DNA of 64,000 nucleotides. It comes from Brasenia schreberi. Taxonomy: Eukaryota > Streptophyta > Magnoliopsida > Nymphaeales > Cabombaceae. The notes under the pieces were generated by a model, which saw nothing but the letters and a program-made list of their open reading frames with translations, did not search any database and was not told the DNA's origin. Where the stretch lies: assembly GCA_036023115.1 (NCBI GenBank), contig JAYKKT010000061.1, positions 11,591,501 to 11,655,500 on the forward strand, written 5' to 3'. The translations under genes and the position numbers were made by a program. Below, piece by piece: positions 60,101-63,727 of this stretch. Each line of letters begins with the position of its first letter. Position 1 is the stretch's first letter.

Positions 60101-62306
60101 CATTCTTTCTTGTGTTTTCCTGTAAGAAAGAATGACCGACTTTAGTTGCAGTTTCAGATAAATTGAAGCTTTAAACTGTTAGCTCCAACCACATGCTCAC
60201 CATAGGAAGCGAAAAGTCGCAATGTAAAAGAGTTTTTCGAGCTTTGGCAACAATTTCATTCTTTTTCCTGGACACAAAATGGACTTCAAGATCCTGAATG
60301 AATCTGCTTAATTTTTCATCATTTCCATCAGTAGCGGGAATGAACATCATGCCGCTCAACGTCCTCTCAAACTCTTCTGTAGCTTTCAAAACACCTTCAT
60401 ATTCAGCAACCTTGGATGCTTCACTAGGGACAAGCTGATCAACAAATATTATGGGATTCAAAAAAGCTGACACAAAGCAGAAAATCATGACATCAAAAGT
60501 ATAAGAAGAAAAATTAGCAAATGCACAGCATATGGTAAACCTGACACAATTTGTTTATAAAGGAACAATGAAGAGGCATAGTCCATACGGGGCTTCTCAA
60601 TTAATAGAATAGAAAAAGTTTTCCCTGATTAACTTTTGAACCTAAGGACATGAATGGAACTTGCTGCCATGATGGATTAGTACATATGAGATTAAGAACA
60701 GAAGACTGATGGGCTATGCTTTGTCAGTGTGCTTCACACCATTAGGTTGCACTTGTTGCTTTTATATCATTAATAGATGAACTTTTTCTTTGTATTGCTG
60801 CATGGTTCATATCCTGATTTTCTCGTAATATATTTGCAGAAATTGTCTTTGCATATGGACAAACTAGGAAGATCTTTGTGTGTGATCACACTGCATGTAG
60901 TAATGTAGCCAATGTATACCACTACATAGAGAAGGTAATGTTATCAAATCAATCAGCAGATCTGATTGATTTCCATGGATGGATTCTTTGCCCTATGGTG
61001 GTCTTGCTCATGTAGGTTGTAGCAGAAGTAGCGGTTATGCGCGTTGAAGTTTCCAGCTATATATGAAAGTATGGAAGCCATAGACCTAGACACATAGACT
61101 ACTTTCCTGGGGCACCTCGACTGCCCTCACATAAGACTTGTTTACCGATTCCTAGAAACAAATCATAAACCCTTTACAGAGTCCGAAGGATTAAGTGTTA
61201 GATAAATAAGTCTACCAACCAATCCCCTTTGCCTTTTCATATTCTGGACATTTTCACCTTCACAGTAACCTAGTCTGTGAATTACACAAGTTAGCTGTCA
61301 AAGATCTTACATCACAGCACATCAGTTTCTTTTCGTAAGTTTGAGATACACCTCAGACGAGATTATCAGGATTCCCTTGTTCGATCTAATTACCTAGATG
61401 TCAAGAAACAGGACCAAATATTTTCATGTCAATCACCTCATAAAGGTTCTGCATGAAGCTAAATATCTAATTATCATAAATTCATAATTGCCTCCAAGCA
61501 CAGTGTCACAAACTCAACAAAGAGAGATTAAAGATAAAGATGCACCTCAAGCTTTCTCACCTACAGGTAGAAACCATATGATCATTACCTCCTCTCATAG
61601 ACAATACTGAAAATTGTTCATTGAATCTCTTGAAAGATGGTCTAGGAGACATTTAGGCATGCTCATGATGAATCTCTATGAGAAAGCAGGTACCTGCTTA
61701 AGCCCTACGAACTTGGCAAAGTCTATCTTTTCTCATATTCTATACTGAAATGAGGTGATAAGAACATTATCTGAACTAACCAACCAAAACAATTAGATCA
61801 TACCCCTAAGGTCAGATTTGCAAACAAACTGCCAAATATGAAACCTTTGAGTGGTTGCTGAAACAGCACTGGTCTCACGGATGTATGTGGTCACATGCAT
61901 GCATGTGTAGGTGCAGACTGTTGGAAGCAAAAAAAACAGAGATGATTGGTCAACGTAAAACTAAAACAAGAGAAGAAGAAGAATTATAGAAAACAAATAG
62001 TGCCATCAATCTGTTCATGTATATGGTAGTTGGACAGAACCTAAAATAGCAGGACATGGTCCTCTAAGTGACCTCAGAATAGCCATGACAAGACAAACTT
62101 TTGCAAACACTTATAAGTTTCAAACTGCAATAGTCCAGACCAACCTTGGAAAGAAATTTCTTAATAATAGAATCTGATGTTTGAGGCCATGTCAATCTTC
62201 CAAGAATCTGCATCCATTCGCCATTTTCAGAGCATATGAATTTGAAAGCAAATGTCAGTACACCTACAAGCATTGCATAGATAACAGTAACATCCAAAGG
62301 TTGATC
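6331..62306 (-). CDS. ZW10: ZW10/MIP1 vesicle-tethering protein, C-terminal 472 residues in 11 exons
   Basis: Joined exons (62306-62145, 60434-60201, 60119-59970, 44036-43944, 43038-42943, 23124-22996, 22898-22821, 15665-15507, 15422-15272, 15191-15109, 6414-6331) total 1419 nt, give one uninterrupted frame and end in TGA. Every internal junction is GT-AG. The protein matches my memory of plant ZW10: [19 protein letters not shown], the [14 protein letters not shown] block, [21 protein letters not shown]-like helix, [16 protein letters not shown] and the C-terminus [11 protein letters not shown]. Plant ZW10 proteins are about 740-760 residues, so roughly the first third is missing and should lie past 64000. 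ZW10 (MIP1 in Arabidopsis) works with MAG2/MIP2/MIP3 as an ER-bound tether for Golgi-to-ER vesicles; the animal homologue also acts at kinetochores. The open frame across eleven exons suggests a live gene in spite of introns of up to 19.8 kb. Confidence 0.9.
6782..6885 (+). repeat. RTE 5' leader motif, second copy
   Basis: About 100 bp nearly identical to 15755-15858, ahead of the coding start of RTE copy G. It includes the hairpin GTAAGGG-ATCA-CCCTTGC. The later TCCGAC/GTCGGA stem is partly lost here (TATGAC). Confidence 0.75.
6940..7070. repeat. Subterminal CGCTATAGC palindromic words of hAT-1
   Basis: CGCTATAG, GCTATAGC and related palindromic words repeat at least six times. The other end (13840-13900) carries CCGCTA words. 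Subterminal repeats are the usual transposase binding sites in hAT elements; binding here is inferred from position. Confidence 0.5.
7140..7480 (+). repeat. CT-rich leader of hAT-1 with a duplicated segment
   Basis: Long CTCTCTCCCTTT runs occur twice (about 7255-7300 and 7405-7445), each after GCAGGTAAGCTCTCT. GCAGGTAAG looks like an exon end with a splice donor, so this may be the transposase leader. The open frames through it are low-complexity serine/leucine strings and probably not protein. Confidence 0.4.
7841..9131 (+). mobile_element. RTE copy B, 5'-truncated, inside hAT-1
   Basis: A perfect 17-bp target-site duplication GTTTACATCTTTAGTAC flanks it (7824-7840 and 9132-9148). It starts inside the RT domain and ends with GGGAAAAGGCTTAGTTG and TTG repeats. 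RT motifs are [21 protein letters not shown] and [14 protein letters not shown] at about 8560 and loss of about 8 bp near 8600 (GGTTGGTT missing) break the frame; the rest reads in another frame to 9088. Confidence 0.92.
10278..11396 (+). pseudogene. RTE reverse transcriptase C-terminal half, open for 372 codons
   Basis: One frame stays open from the hAT flank through the RT catalytic motifs ([22 protein letters not shown]) and the C-terminal domain ([31 protein letters not shown], [12 protein letters not shown]) to HVADPV and TAG. The first six codons come from the flank. The endonuclease and the N-terminal RT are absent, so this is a dead-on-arrival copy. The lack of stops over about 1.1 kb shows that it inserted recently or from an intact source. 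Confidence 0.85.
10296..11436 (+). mobile_element. RTE copy C, 5'-truncated, inside hAT-1 transposase
   Basis: A perfect 16-bp target-site duplication GTTTCTTAAGTCCATT lies at 10280-10295 and 11437-11452. It starts at the RT segment [18 protein letters not shown] and ends with the RTE 3' sequence and TTG tail. The insertion cuts the DUF659 part of hAT-1, so it is younger than that element. Confidence 0.95.
11556..11606 (-). mobile_element. RTE micro-insertion D, 51 bp of 3' end
   Basis: Only the last 51 bp of the RTE family is present: AAC repeats, CTAAGCCTTTTCCCATACTA and GACGGGGTCGG. It is flanked by a perfect 16-bp duplication AAGTGGTTGCAAATAA (11540-11555 and 11607-11622). It sits in the hAT-1 transposase remnant. 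Target duplication and tail show a real retrotransposition event with extreme 5' truncation. Confidence 0.92.
13725..13807 (+). mobile_element. RTE micro-insertion F, 83 bp of 3' end
   Basis: Begins at GCTAACATGGCTCATGATAG and ends in TTG repeats. About 11 bp (CGACCCCGTCTAG) is missing between GCAGCC and TATGGG. Flanks TATATAACTTTTTAAT (13709-13724) and TATATAATTTTTCAAT (13808-13823) agree at 14 of 16 positions. Confidence 0.8.
14556..14608 (-). mobile_element. RTE micro-insertion E, 53 bp of 3' end
   Basis: AAC repeats, CTAAGCCTTTTCCCATACTA and GACAGGGTCGGCT. A perfect 18-bp duplication AAAATTCTCATAGGAACA lies at 14538-14555 and 14609-14626. It is in the last ZW10 intron, outside hAT-1. Confidence 0.93.
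15109..15191 (-). CDS. ZW10: ZW10 exon j, 27 codons plus 2 bases
   Basis: The split codon makes D, followed by [17 protein letters not shown] to GFTASE. Acceptor TTTCCAG, donor GAG|GTAAAC. The [12 protein letters not shown] motif is strongly conserved in plant ZW10. Confidence 0.9.
15272..15422 (-). CDS. ZW10: ZW10 exon i, 50 codons plus 1 base
   Basis: Encodes [20 protein letters not shown] to [10 protein letters not shown]; acceptor TTCTGCAG, donor CAG|GTTTGC. This is the only region of the gene with split-codon junctions. Introns on both sides are about 80 bp. Confidence 0.9.
15507..15665 (-). CDS. ZW10: ZW10 exon h, 53 codons
   Basis: Encodes [18 protein letters not shown] to [10 protein letters not shown]; acceptor TTCCCAG, donor CAG|GTTATT, phase 0. 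A nearly complete RTE begins about 90 bp upstream of it in the 7.2-kb intron. Confidence 0.9.
15755..15868 (+). promoter_or_regulatory. RTE 5' leader with predicted hairpins
   Basis: Shared with 6782-6885. By eye it folds into GTAAGGG-ATCA-CCCTTGC (15766-15783) and TCCGAC/GTCGGA (15830-15835 with 15853-15858). The GC-rich block GGTCCCAAGCCCGG lies between. Position directly ahead of the first ATG (15869) suggests a role in transcription, processing or translation start; none is shown by the sequence. Confidence 0.5.
15869..18999 (+). pseudogene. RTE endonuclease-reverse transcriptase, two lesions from intact
   Basis: The frame opens at 15869 ([15 protein letters not shown]), passes a repeated N-terminal segment ([10 protein letters not shown] and [10 protein letters not shown]), then an AP-type endonuclease ([41 protein letters not shown]) and the RT ([47 protein letters not shown]). 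A C-terminal domain follows ([37 protein letters not shown]) and the end is HVADPV TAG. Lesions are a TGA at 17669 where other copies encode Trp (IWKNQK) and a loss of 2 bp in a run of A near 18016. Such proteins nick target DNA and copy their own RNA there. Confidence 0.9.
15960..16069 (+). repeat. Repeated palindromic module in the RTE N-terminal coding region
   Basis: CACTACATT...AATGTAGTG occurs at 15960-15985 and 16044-16069, each an inverted repeat with 9-bp arms. Copy K has three such modules (59432-59457, 59523-59548, 59606-59632). The module number therefore varies between copies of the family. Confidence 0.85.
19409..20297 (-). mobile_element. RTE copy H, 5'-truncated
   Basis: A perfect 16-bp duplication TGTATTTCAGCACTCA flanks it (19393-19408 and 20298-20313). 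AAC tail on the left, and truncation at the RT motif [11 protein letters not shown] on the right. [11 protein letters not shown] is present, followed by stops and frameshifts near 19640-19910. Confidence 0.93.
20314..20560. other. Intron sequence without recognised features
   Basis: AT-rich sequence of the ZW10 intron; nothing recognisable on either strand. Confidence 0.4.
20570..22170 (+). pseudogene. Decayed hAT transposase remnant (hAT-3)
   Basis: Pieces on the plus strand are [20 protein letters not shown] (about 20645-20705), [11 protein letters not shown] and FPIIEALEL (20790-20840), [18 protein letters not shown] (about 21090-21150), [17 protein letters not shown] (about 21220-21275), [18 protein letters not shown] (21547-21605) and an acidic tail (22070-22170). 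These follow the order of DUF659-type hAT transposases. No inverted ends were found. Stops are frequent. Confidence 0.6.
22171..22820. other. Intron sequence ahead of ZW10 exon g
   Basis: No repeat or coding feature recognised apart from low-complexity AT-rich stretches. Confidence 0.4.
22821..22898 (-). CDS. ZW10: ZW10 exon g, 26 codons
   Basis: Encodes [15 protein letters not shown] to AKFAIDQ; acceptor CTCAG, donor CAG|GTTATT, phase 0. A 97-bp intron separates it from exon f. Confidence 0.86.
22996..23124 (-). CDS. ZW10: ZW10 exon f, 43 codons
   Basis: Encodes [20 protein letters not shown] to LLIKE; acceptor TTCCAG, donor GAG|GTAGAA, phase 0. [14 protein letters not shown] is a family signature. 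Confidence 0.88.
23125..23820. other. Intron sequence upstream of ZW10 exon f
   Basis: Unique-looking AT-rich intron sequence; no recognisable element or coding exon. Confidence 0.4.
23830..24722 (+). mobile_element. 5' part of a further hAT element (hAT-4), cut off by Copia-1
   Basis: The left portion has repeated GTATCG/CGATAC words with a perfect palindrome (arms 23878-23887 and 23890-23899). The right portion encodes a BED-finger-like segment at about 24340-24530: [34 protein letters not shown] and KKLFEAIK, with the second Cys of the finger changed. Serine-rich sequence follows. The element stops at the LTR of Copia-1 at 24723; its remainder is not seen on the other side. Confidence 0.6.
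24723..25063 (+). repeat. 5' LTR of Copia-1
   Basis: Starts TGTTAACTGTAATAGGGTCA and contains a TATA box (CTCTATAAATAGAGC, about 24948-24962). The first 125 bp match 28567-28579 plus 32879-32991. The right end is set only by the primer site. Confidence 0.7.
25066..25078 (+). promoter_or_regulatory. Primer-binding site of Copia-1
   Basis: TGGTATCAGAGCC is complementary to the 3' end of initiator tRNA-Met, the usual primer of plant Copia elements. Confidence 0.85.
25183..28570 (+). pseudogene. Copia-1 gag-pol remnants
   Basis: Recognisable in order: gag-like (25200-25720), pre-integrase and integrase (26700-27430, with [20 protein letters not shown] and a C-terminal FGCKCFVY), RT (27675-28214, [47 protein letters not shown]) and the end of RNase H (28320-28480, [24 protein letters not shown]). 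The protease is not clear. Much of RT after the YGLKQ region is deleted. Stops and frameshifts are frequent. Confidence 0.8.
25741..26085 (-). repeat. Solo LTR of the Copia-5 family, inside Copia-1
   Basis: A perfect 5-bp duplication GACAT flanks it (25736-25740 and 26086-26090). It starts TGTAG and ends CAACA. Shared words with the Copia-5 LTRs include GGACCTCTAATGGAGGT, AATGACCAAAAT and AACACTAAGAACACTA. It has a run of 14 C near 25849-25862. It arises from recombination between two LTRs of an inserted element. Confidence 0.88.
28580..28957 (-). repeat. 3' LTR of Copia-2
   Basis: About 378 bp and very similar to 32515-32878. The polypurine tract lies just inside it (CGCCCCCTAAAGTTGAC on the plus strand at 28958). 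Confidence 0.88.
29391..31199 (-). pseudogene. Copia-2 pol remnants
   Basis: Pieces in order on the minus strand: integrase C-terminus (31199-30789, [29 protein letters not shown]), linker and RT start (30734-30240, [20 protein letters not shown]), RT (30250-29918, [14 protein letters not shown]), and RNase H (29627-29391, [18 protein letters not shown]). The catalytic YVDDM segment (about 29890-29930) is partly readable. Earlier integrase and gag-pre-integrase words occur at 31300-31860. Not functional. Confidence 0.78.
32515..32878 (-). repeat. 5' LTR of Copia-2
   Basis: About 364 bp. On the minus strand it ends at CAACA and is followed by TGGTATCGGAGTC, the tRNA-Met primer site (about 32502-32514). 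The two LTRs differ by small deletions and scattered changes. Confidence 0.88.
32992..33414 (+). repeat. 5' LTR of Copia-3
   Basis: Starts TGTTAGGAAAATGGG and is followed by the primer site TGGTATCAAAGCC (33415). It contains CTCTATAAATACACTT as a TATA box (about 33200) after a CT-rich stretch. Highly similar to 37026-37395. Confidence 0.85.
33565..34356 (+). pseudogene. Copia-3 gag
   Basis: 263 codons open. It contains the Copia gag core ([65 protein letters not shown]) and a zinc-knuckle start [12 protein letters not shown]. The knuckle's last Cys is lost to a frameshift near 34285; the other frame carries on to the protease. Gag packages the element RNA in virus-like particles. Confidence 0.88.
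34223..36960 (+). pseudogene. Copia-3 pol: protease, integrase, partial RT, RNase H
   Basis: Protease [12 protein letters not shown] (about 34450); GAG-pre-integrase [16 protein letters not shown] and [14 protein letters not shown]; integrase [33 protein letters not shown], a TAA at 35159, then [31 protein letters not shown] (35280-35340); linker to 36185. The RT is patchy: [10 protein letters not shown] (36119), [20 protein letters not shown] (36210-36260), [28 protein letters not shown] (36476). RNase H has [13 protein letters not shown] and [13 protein letters not shown] (36666-36840). Several frameshifts and deletions. Confidence 0.87.
37026..37395 (+). repeat. 3' LTR of Copia-3, truncated
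   Basis: Matches 32992-33383 apart from small gaps (one near GGCCCTAGCCAGGCAGG, absent here). It ends at TTGATCTTC, a word shared with the RTE that follows. Confidence 0.88.
37387..40028 (-). mobile_element. RTE copy I, left arm of an inverted pair
   Basis: Minus-strand RTE from the endonuclease start ([16 protein letters not shown], 40000s) through the RT ([30 protein letters not shown], with D changed to E) to [11 protein letters not shown]. It lacks its last about 240 bp and tail. Left end: TTGATCTTC (37387-37395) belongs both to the Copia-3 LTR and to the RTE. Right end: ATCGGAAC (40021-40028), then a direct junction with copy J. Frames are broken near 39130-39150, 38430-38460 and 37690. 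Confidence 0.88.
40036..42426 (+). mobile_element. RTE copy J, right arm of an inverted pair
   Basis: Plus-strand RTE starting in the endonuclease (TTTATAGTCAATACAATC) and running to the 3' end and TTG tail. It has many lesions: TAG for TGG at 40457, a +1 A in AAAAAGC near 40600, TGA codons at 40769 and 40964, short duplications at 41265-41290 and 41690-41730, and loss of several bases around 41180. RT motifs remain partly readable ([10 protein letters not shown]). It faces copy I head to head. Confidence 0.88.
42430..42942. other. Intron sequence between RTE copy J and ZW10 exon e
   Basis: AT-rich, with a short (GA)n run at about 42908-42920 next to the exon e donor. No coding or repeat feature recognised. 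Confidence 0.4.
42943..43038 (-). CDS. ZW10: ZW10 exon e, 32 codons
   Basis: Encodes [14 protein letters not shown] to TLGLAFE; acceptor GTGAAG, donor GAG|GTACAA, phase 0. The preceding intron is 905 bp, the following one 19.8 kb. Confidence 0.86.
43039..43943. other. ZW10 intron between exons d and e
   Basis: 905 bp with no recognised mobile element. Short coding-like strings on the minus strand (about 43480-43560) did not extend into an exon with splice sites. Confidence 0.4.
43944..44036 (-). CDS. ZW10: ZW10 exon d, 31 codons
   Basis: Encodes [20 protein letters not shown] then [11 protein letters not shown]; acceptor GTGCAG, donor AAG|GTTAGC, phase 0. The [10 protein letters not shown] stretch is typical of plant ZW10. 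A Copia LTR starts only 30 bp upstream of this exon. Confidence 0.87.
44067..44420 (-). repeat. 3' LTR of Copia-4
   Basis: 354 bp and near-identical to the right LTR, except that the right copy has about 20 bp extra (a repeated GGATCC..AAAGGATCCATTAGG segment near 48805-48830). Confidence 0.88.
44517..46361 (-). pseudogene. Copia-4 integrase C-terminus, RT and RNase H remnants
   Basis: [14 protein letters not shown] (46300s) marks the linker after integrase. RT pieces: 45671-45414 has [44 protein letters not shown]. RNase H end: 44720-44517 has [20 protein letters not shown] and CDNRQ. Frames change between every piece; the element has no working pol. Confidence 0.8.
46433..48228 (-). pseudogene. 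Copia-4 gag, protease and start of integrase
   Basis: Gag from ATG at 48228 ([68 protein letters not shown]), a frameshift near 47800-47860, then 454 open codons. These hold a gag end, an [12 protein letters not shown] patch, the zinc knuckle [15 protein letters not shown], the protease [15 protein letters not shown], pre-integrase [16 protein letters not shown] with [11 protein letters not shown], and integrase start [12 protein letters not shown]. Most of the integrase core is deleted after 46520. Confidence 0.88.
48584..48957 (-). repeat. 5' LTR of Copia-4
   Basis: 374 bp, followed on the minus strand by ATGGTATCAGAGTT (about 48573-48586), the tRNA-Met primer site. Confidence 0.88.
48958..49723. 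other. Intron sequence between Copia-4 and Copia-5
   Basis: AT-rich ZW10 intron sequence. No recognisable element, exon or tandem repeat. Confidence 0.4.
49729..49945 (-). repeat. 3' LTR of Copia-5
   Basis: 217 bp, starts TGTTGGAAAACGTGATTGTG and ends CTTAACA. It lacks about 20 bp (GGACCTCTAATGGAGGTTGG) that the right LTR has. Confidence 0.87.
50030..50430. repeat. Tandem repeat of about 53 bp inside Copia-5
   Basis: The block CAACATCAACTCAGCCTTCC with (T/A)GTCATCTTCAGCAGCTTCTT recurs about seven times, spaced near 53 bp, with drift towards the right. Because 53 is not a multiple of three, it does not encode a protein repeat. Confidence 0.85.
50780..51193. other. Unrecognised GC-richer block in Copia-5, possibly captured sequence
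   Basis: Base composition is clearly richer in C and G than the flanking element. A 72-codon frame (50804-51022) shows no known motif. A short repeated word CATCTAACTCAC occurs at 51140 and 51183. It ends where hAT-2 inserted. It may be a second piece of captured host DNA, but no gene could be named. Confidence 0.35.
51204..51350. repeat. Subterminal GTGTCG words of hAT-2
   Basis: CGACACCG, CACCGTGTCG, GACACGTTG-like words are repeated in both orientations. In hAT elements such motifs are typical transposase-binding sites; here this is inferred. Confidence 0.5.
51434..51860 (+). repeat. Three tandem copies of a 127-bp unit in the hAT-2 leader
   Basis: GCGTTCGTGTTCCTCCTCC starts at 51591 and again at 51718, 127 bp apart; a more diverged copy begins near 51437. 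Each unit ends in CCCTTTATAGTATCCGCGATTCAA, so a TATA-like TTTATAG word is repeated three times upstream of the transposase. Confidence 0.85.
52600..54898 (+). pseudogene. hAT-2 transposase (BED finger, DUF659, hAT dimerisation domain)
   Basis: ATG at 52600, TGA eight codons later, then BED finger [11 protein letters not shown]...VKAHLL (52790-52860). The long open part 53191-54192 has [49 protein letters not shown] and [17 protein letters not shown] frameshift at about 54190 leads to 54200-54661 with [30 protein letters not shown] and [20 protein letters not shown], the hAT dimerisation domain. An intron (about 54664-54757) is followed by the acidic end [11 protein letters not shown] and TAA. 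About five stops and one frameshift separate it from an open gene; catalytic-core sequences are well kept. Confidence 0.88.
55214..55464 (+). other. Sequence ahead of the ATP synthase beta fragment in Copia-5
   Basis: About 250 bp of GC-richer sequence. At 55268-55286 it contains 19 bp (TAAGAACACTAAATATGCA) identical to the Copia-5 LTR at 49916-49934. The rest is not recognised; it could be 5' UTR of the captured gene or another fragment. Confidence 0.5.
55465..55830 (+). pseudogene. Captured fragment of nuclear ATP synthase beta subunit (mitochondrial), N-terminal part
   Basis: Opens with [20 protein letters not shown], an Arg/Ser-rich mitochondrial targeting peptide, then [57 protein letters not shown]. 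This is the start of the F1 beta subunit. Between ITDEFT and QVIGAVV a +1 and a -1 indel (near 55697 and 55727) scramble nine codons; at DNA level the usual Gly/Ala-rich stretch is still readable. After LVLE (55830) the match stops at ATCTGCC, perhaps a mutated GT donor. It lies antisense to Copia-5 and to ZW10. The catalytic P-loop part is absent. Confidence 0.85.
55831..56150. other. Rest of Copia-5 interior between ATP synthase fragment and 5' LTR
   Basis: CT-rich sequence (CTTTTCTCCTTTCATTCACC) that could be intron 1 of the captured gene, followed by element sequence up to the primer site. No coding features. Confidence 0.4.
56172..56408 (-). repeat. 5' LTR of Copia-5
   Basis: 237 bp, starts AGTTGAAAACGTGATTG (first base changed from T) and ends GTTCAACA. 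The same family as the solo LTR at 25741-26085. Confidence 0.87.
56616..59705 (-). pseudogene. RTE copy K endonuclease-reverse transcriptase, broken
   Basis: N-terminal part 59705-59427 with three repeats of the PLHF/CRPNVVN module, a run of 14 C at about 59378-59391, endonuclease 59088-58738 ([28 protein letters not shown]), RT 58373-57696 ([14 protein letters not shown]) and 57632-57153 ([35 protein letters not shown]), C-terminal domain 57149-56616. Stops or frameshifts separate all these parts (for example TAG for Gln near 59250 and a TAA at about 57150). Confidence 0.85.
59430..59635 (-). repeat. Three palindromic modules in RTE copy K
   Basis: CACTACATT...AATGTAGTG arms at 59432-59457, 59523-59548 and 59606-59632. 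The first two lie in an almost exact 91-bp tandem duplication; copy G has two modules. Confidence 0.88.
59970..60119 (-). CDS. ZW10: ZW10 exon c, 50 codons
   Basis: Encodes [14 protein letters not shown] to [12 protein letters not shown]; acceptor TTACAG, donor GAG|GTATAT, phase 0. The first half is the variable linker of the family and the end is conserved. The next intron is 15.9 kb and holds two Copia elements, a hAT and a long RTE. Confidence 0.87.
60201..60434 (-). CDS. ZW10: ZW10 exon b, 78 codons
   Basis: Runs from [14 protein letters not shown] to [10 protein letters not shown], between a CAG acceptor and ATG|GTGAGC donor, phase 0. It holds the conserved block [17 protein letters not shown]. 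It is separated from exon a by a 1.7-kb intron and from exon c by only 81 bp. Confidence 0.88.
60840..61144 (+). pseudogene. Two-exon coding-like fragment antisense to ZW10, unidentified
   Basis: On the plus strand, inside the ZW10 intron between exons a and b, TTTGCAG is followed by 31 codons ([20 protein letters not shown] to YHYIEK) and a GAGAAG|GTAATG donor at 60934. An acceptor TGTAG at 61015 opens a second block in the same phase: [16 protein letters not shown], one TGA, then [20 protein letters not shown]. The single TGA stands where TGG (Trp) would fit. This looks like a piece of a spliced plant gene, copied or left behind, and no longer coding. I cannot name the family. Confidence 0.35.
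61150..62144. other. ZW10 intron between exons a and b, no further features
   Basis: AT-rich intron sequence; apart from the plus-strand fragment at 60840-61144 nothing was recognised. Confidence 0.4.
62145..62306 (-). CDS. ZW10: ZW10 exon a (first exon seen), 54 codons
   Basis: Begins after a CAG acceptor and ends at AAG before GTTGGT. It encodes [13 protein letters not shown] to IIKKFLSK, phase 0 at both ends. The FKFIC and GRLTWP motifs match the middle of plant ZW10. A further upstream exon was not found in the remaining 1.7 kb of the window. Confidence 0.85.
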
Positions 62307-62670
62307 CTGCGGCAAATACAACAAGATTCATGTCAATGTTTCAAGTCAAAATGCAAGTTATGTAAAAGCTTAAAAGTTTGTTAATTAAGCATTTTTTTAA
62401 TGAAAAGAAAGACATAAAACCCTTAAACTCTTCTCCAACATATCAGATAACCAAGGAAATGGTGATCAGTGTTGTTTGCTTATGTAGCTTACATACATGT
62501 AAATGTGGACTAAAGAACCTGAGAAAATGCAGTTGCCAAATCACATAACTACAAGGTAAGTGCAAACAGAACAGAAGGAAAGGATTGCCAAGTTTGGGAA
62601 TAAAGGATAAAACAGAAAGGAAGGGGGTAATCCAACATTTTTTCTACACACCCAACCAATACAGGCATCC
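62307..62670. other. ZW10 intron upstream of exon a
   Basis: No exon with ZW10 features and splice sites was found here, so the previous exon is probably beyond the window. Confidence 0.4.
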
Positions 62671-62837
62671 ACGTATTTAGGGAGGGGGCATGCTAGATGA
62701 ACAACAGTTGCTAAGTTAGAGGATGTCTGCCCAATTTCCCCCCTTCCTTCTGCATGCATGCGTTAAGAATGGTGTAAGTTCGACTTTCTTATGTTATAAC
62801 TTTCCCTTGTTAGAATGTATATAGGTTGGACATATTT

Positions 62838-62915
<78 letters not shown>

Positions 62916-63000
62916 TTTTTTGGTGTTGTTAAGTTAGAGTTGGACATATTTAGGGAGGGGGCATGCTAGATGAACAACAGTTGCTAAGTTAGAGAACAAC
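62670..63000. repeat. 48-bp direct repeat flanking an AT microsatellite
   Basis: TATTTAGGGAGGGGGCATGC and the following AGATGAACAACAGTTGCTAAGTTAGAG occur at about 62674-62721 and 62947-62994. Between them lie a start-like TGTTAGAATG (62806) and the AT run. GTTGGACATATTT is also present twice. Confidence 0.85.
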
Positions 63001-63240
63001 AGTTACTGTTCATGAATGGTAGCCCGCTAGTTTTCTTGCTGATTCCTCTTCTTTTACTCTCCTTCCTCTTGTATTCAGACAATACCTTTATAGATAGAGG
63101 TGTCTTCCTTGTAATATGTCATGCTTGACTTGTTCTTGAATATAACAAGGTTATCTTATCTTGGTGTTTTGCTATGTTGGAATCAGTGTCTTGGGGATAT
63201 TGTTGAATCTCTCTTGGCGTTTTCAAATCTTGTTGAAGCT
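62806..63240 (+). repeat. Possible LTR-like sequence
   Basis: Starts TGTTAGAATG and contains TTTATAGATAGAGGTGTC as a TATA-like stretch and a CT-rich region, as LTRs do. No primer site, partner LTR or coding sequence was seen, so it would be a solo LTR disturbed by the AT run and the 48-bp repeat. Confidence 0.3.
62840..62911. repeat. AT dinucleotide microsatellite
   Basis: About 35 uninterrupted AT units. This would be polymorphic and could extrude a cruciform. Confidence 0.95.
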
Positions 63241-63727
63241 TTGTGACCCTTGAGACAGTTATGCATGAGCATACCCAAATTTAATGTGTCTGTGTGGATG
63301 TGTGTGAGAGCAAAAGGAGAAGTACAAAGGCAAGACATGACCCTCATGGACATAGTTTAAGTACTCGTCGTCTGACATTTAAGTTGACTAGGCCACATCC
63401 ACTCTTTAACCTAGATGCCTTCACTTACTACAAACTTCAAGCTTCCTTTGCTCAAATGGGCAAACTTGGAAAAATCCCACTAATACAAAAGTCGACCGCT
63501 AGAAGCTTGTCATACTACATTACAATATGAGATCATGAACATTTCAAACTAAGTAACAAACTCAAATGTTAAAAGAGCCAATCATGTACCGAAAGTTCTG
63601 ACTTTTTTTTTAAGTCAAACGTGGCAATTGGTTGTTCTTGAAAAAGGTGGCAAGTTAACGTGCAACCAACAAATGTATACAAATTGACTAGGGCAAGGAA
63701 GAAGGAGGTCCTACCACTAGAGGCTAT

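Noticed and set aside
62541..62759. 72-codon minus-strand frame upstream of ZW10 exon a as a further exon
   Set aside because: No similarity to the ZW10 N-terminal half and no fitting splice sites; it overlaps the 48-bp repeat.
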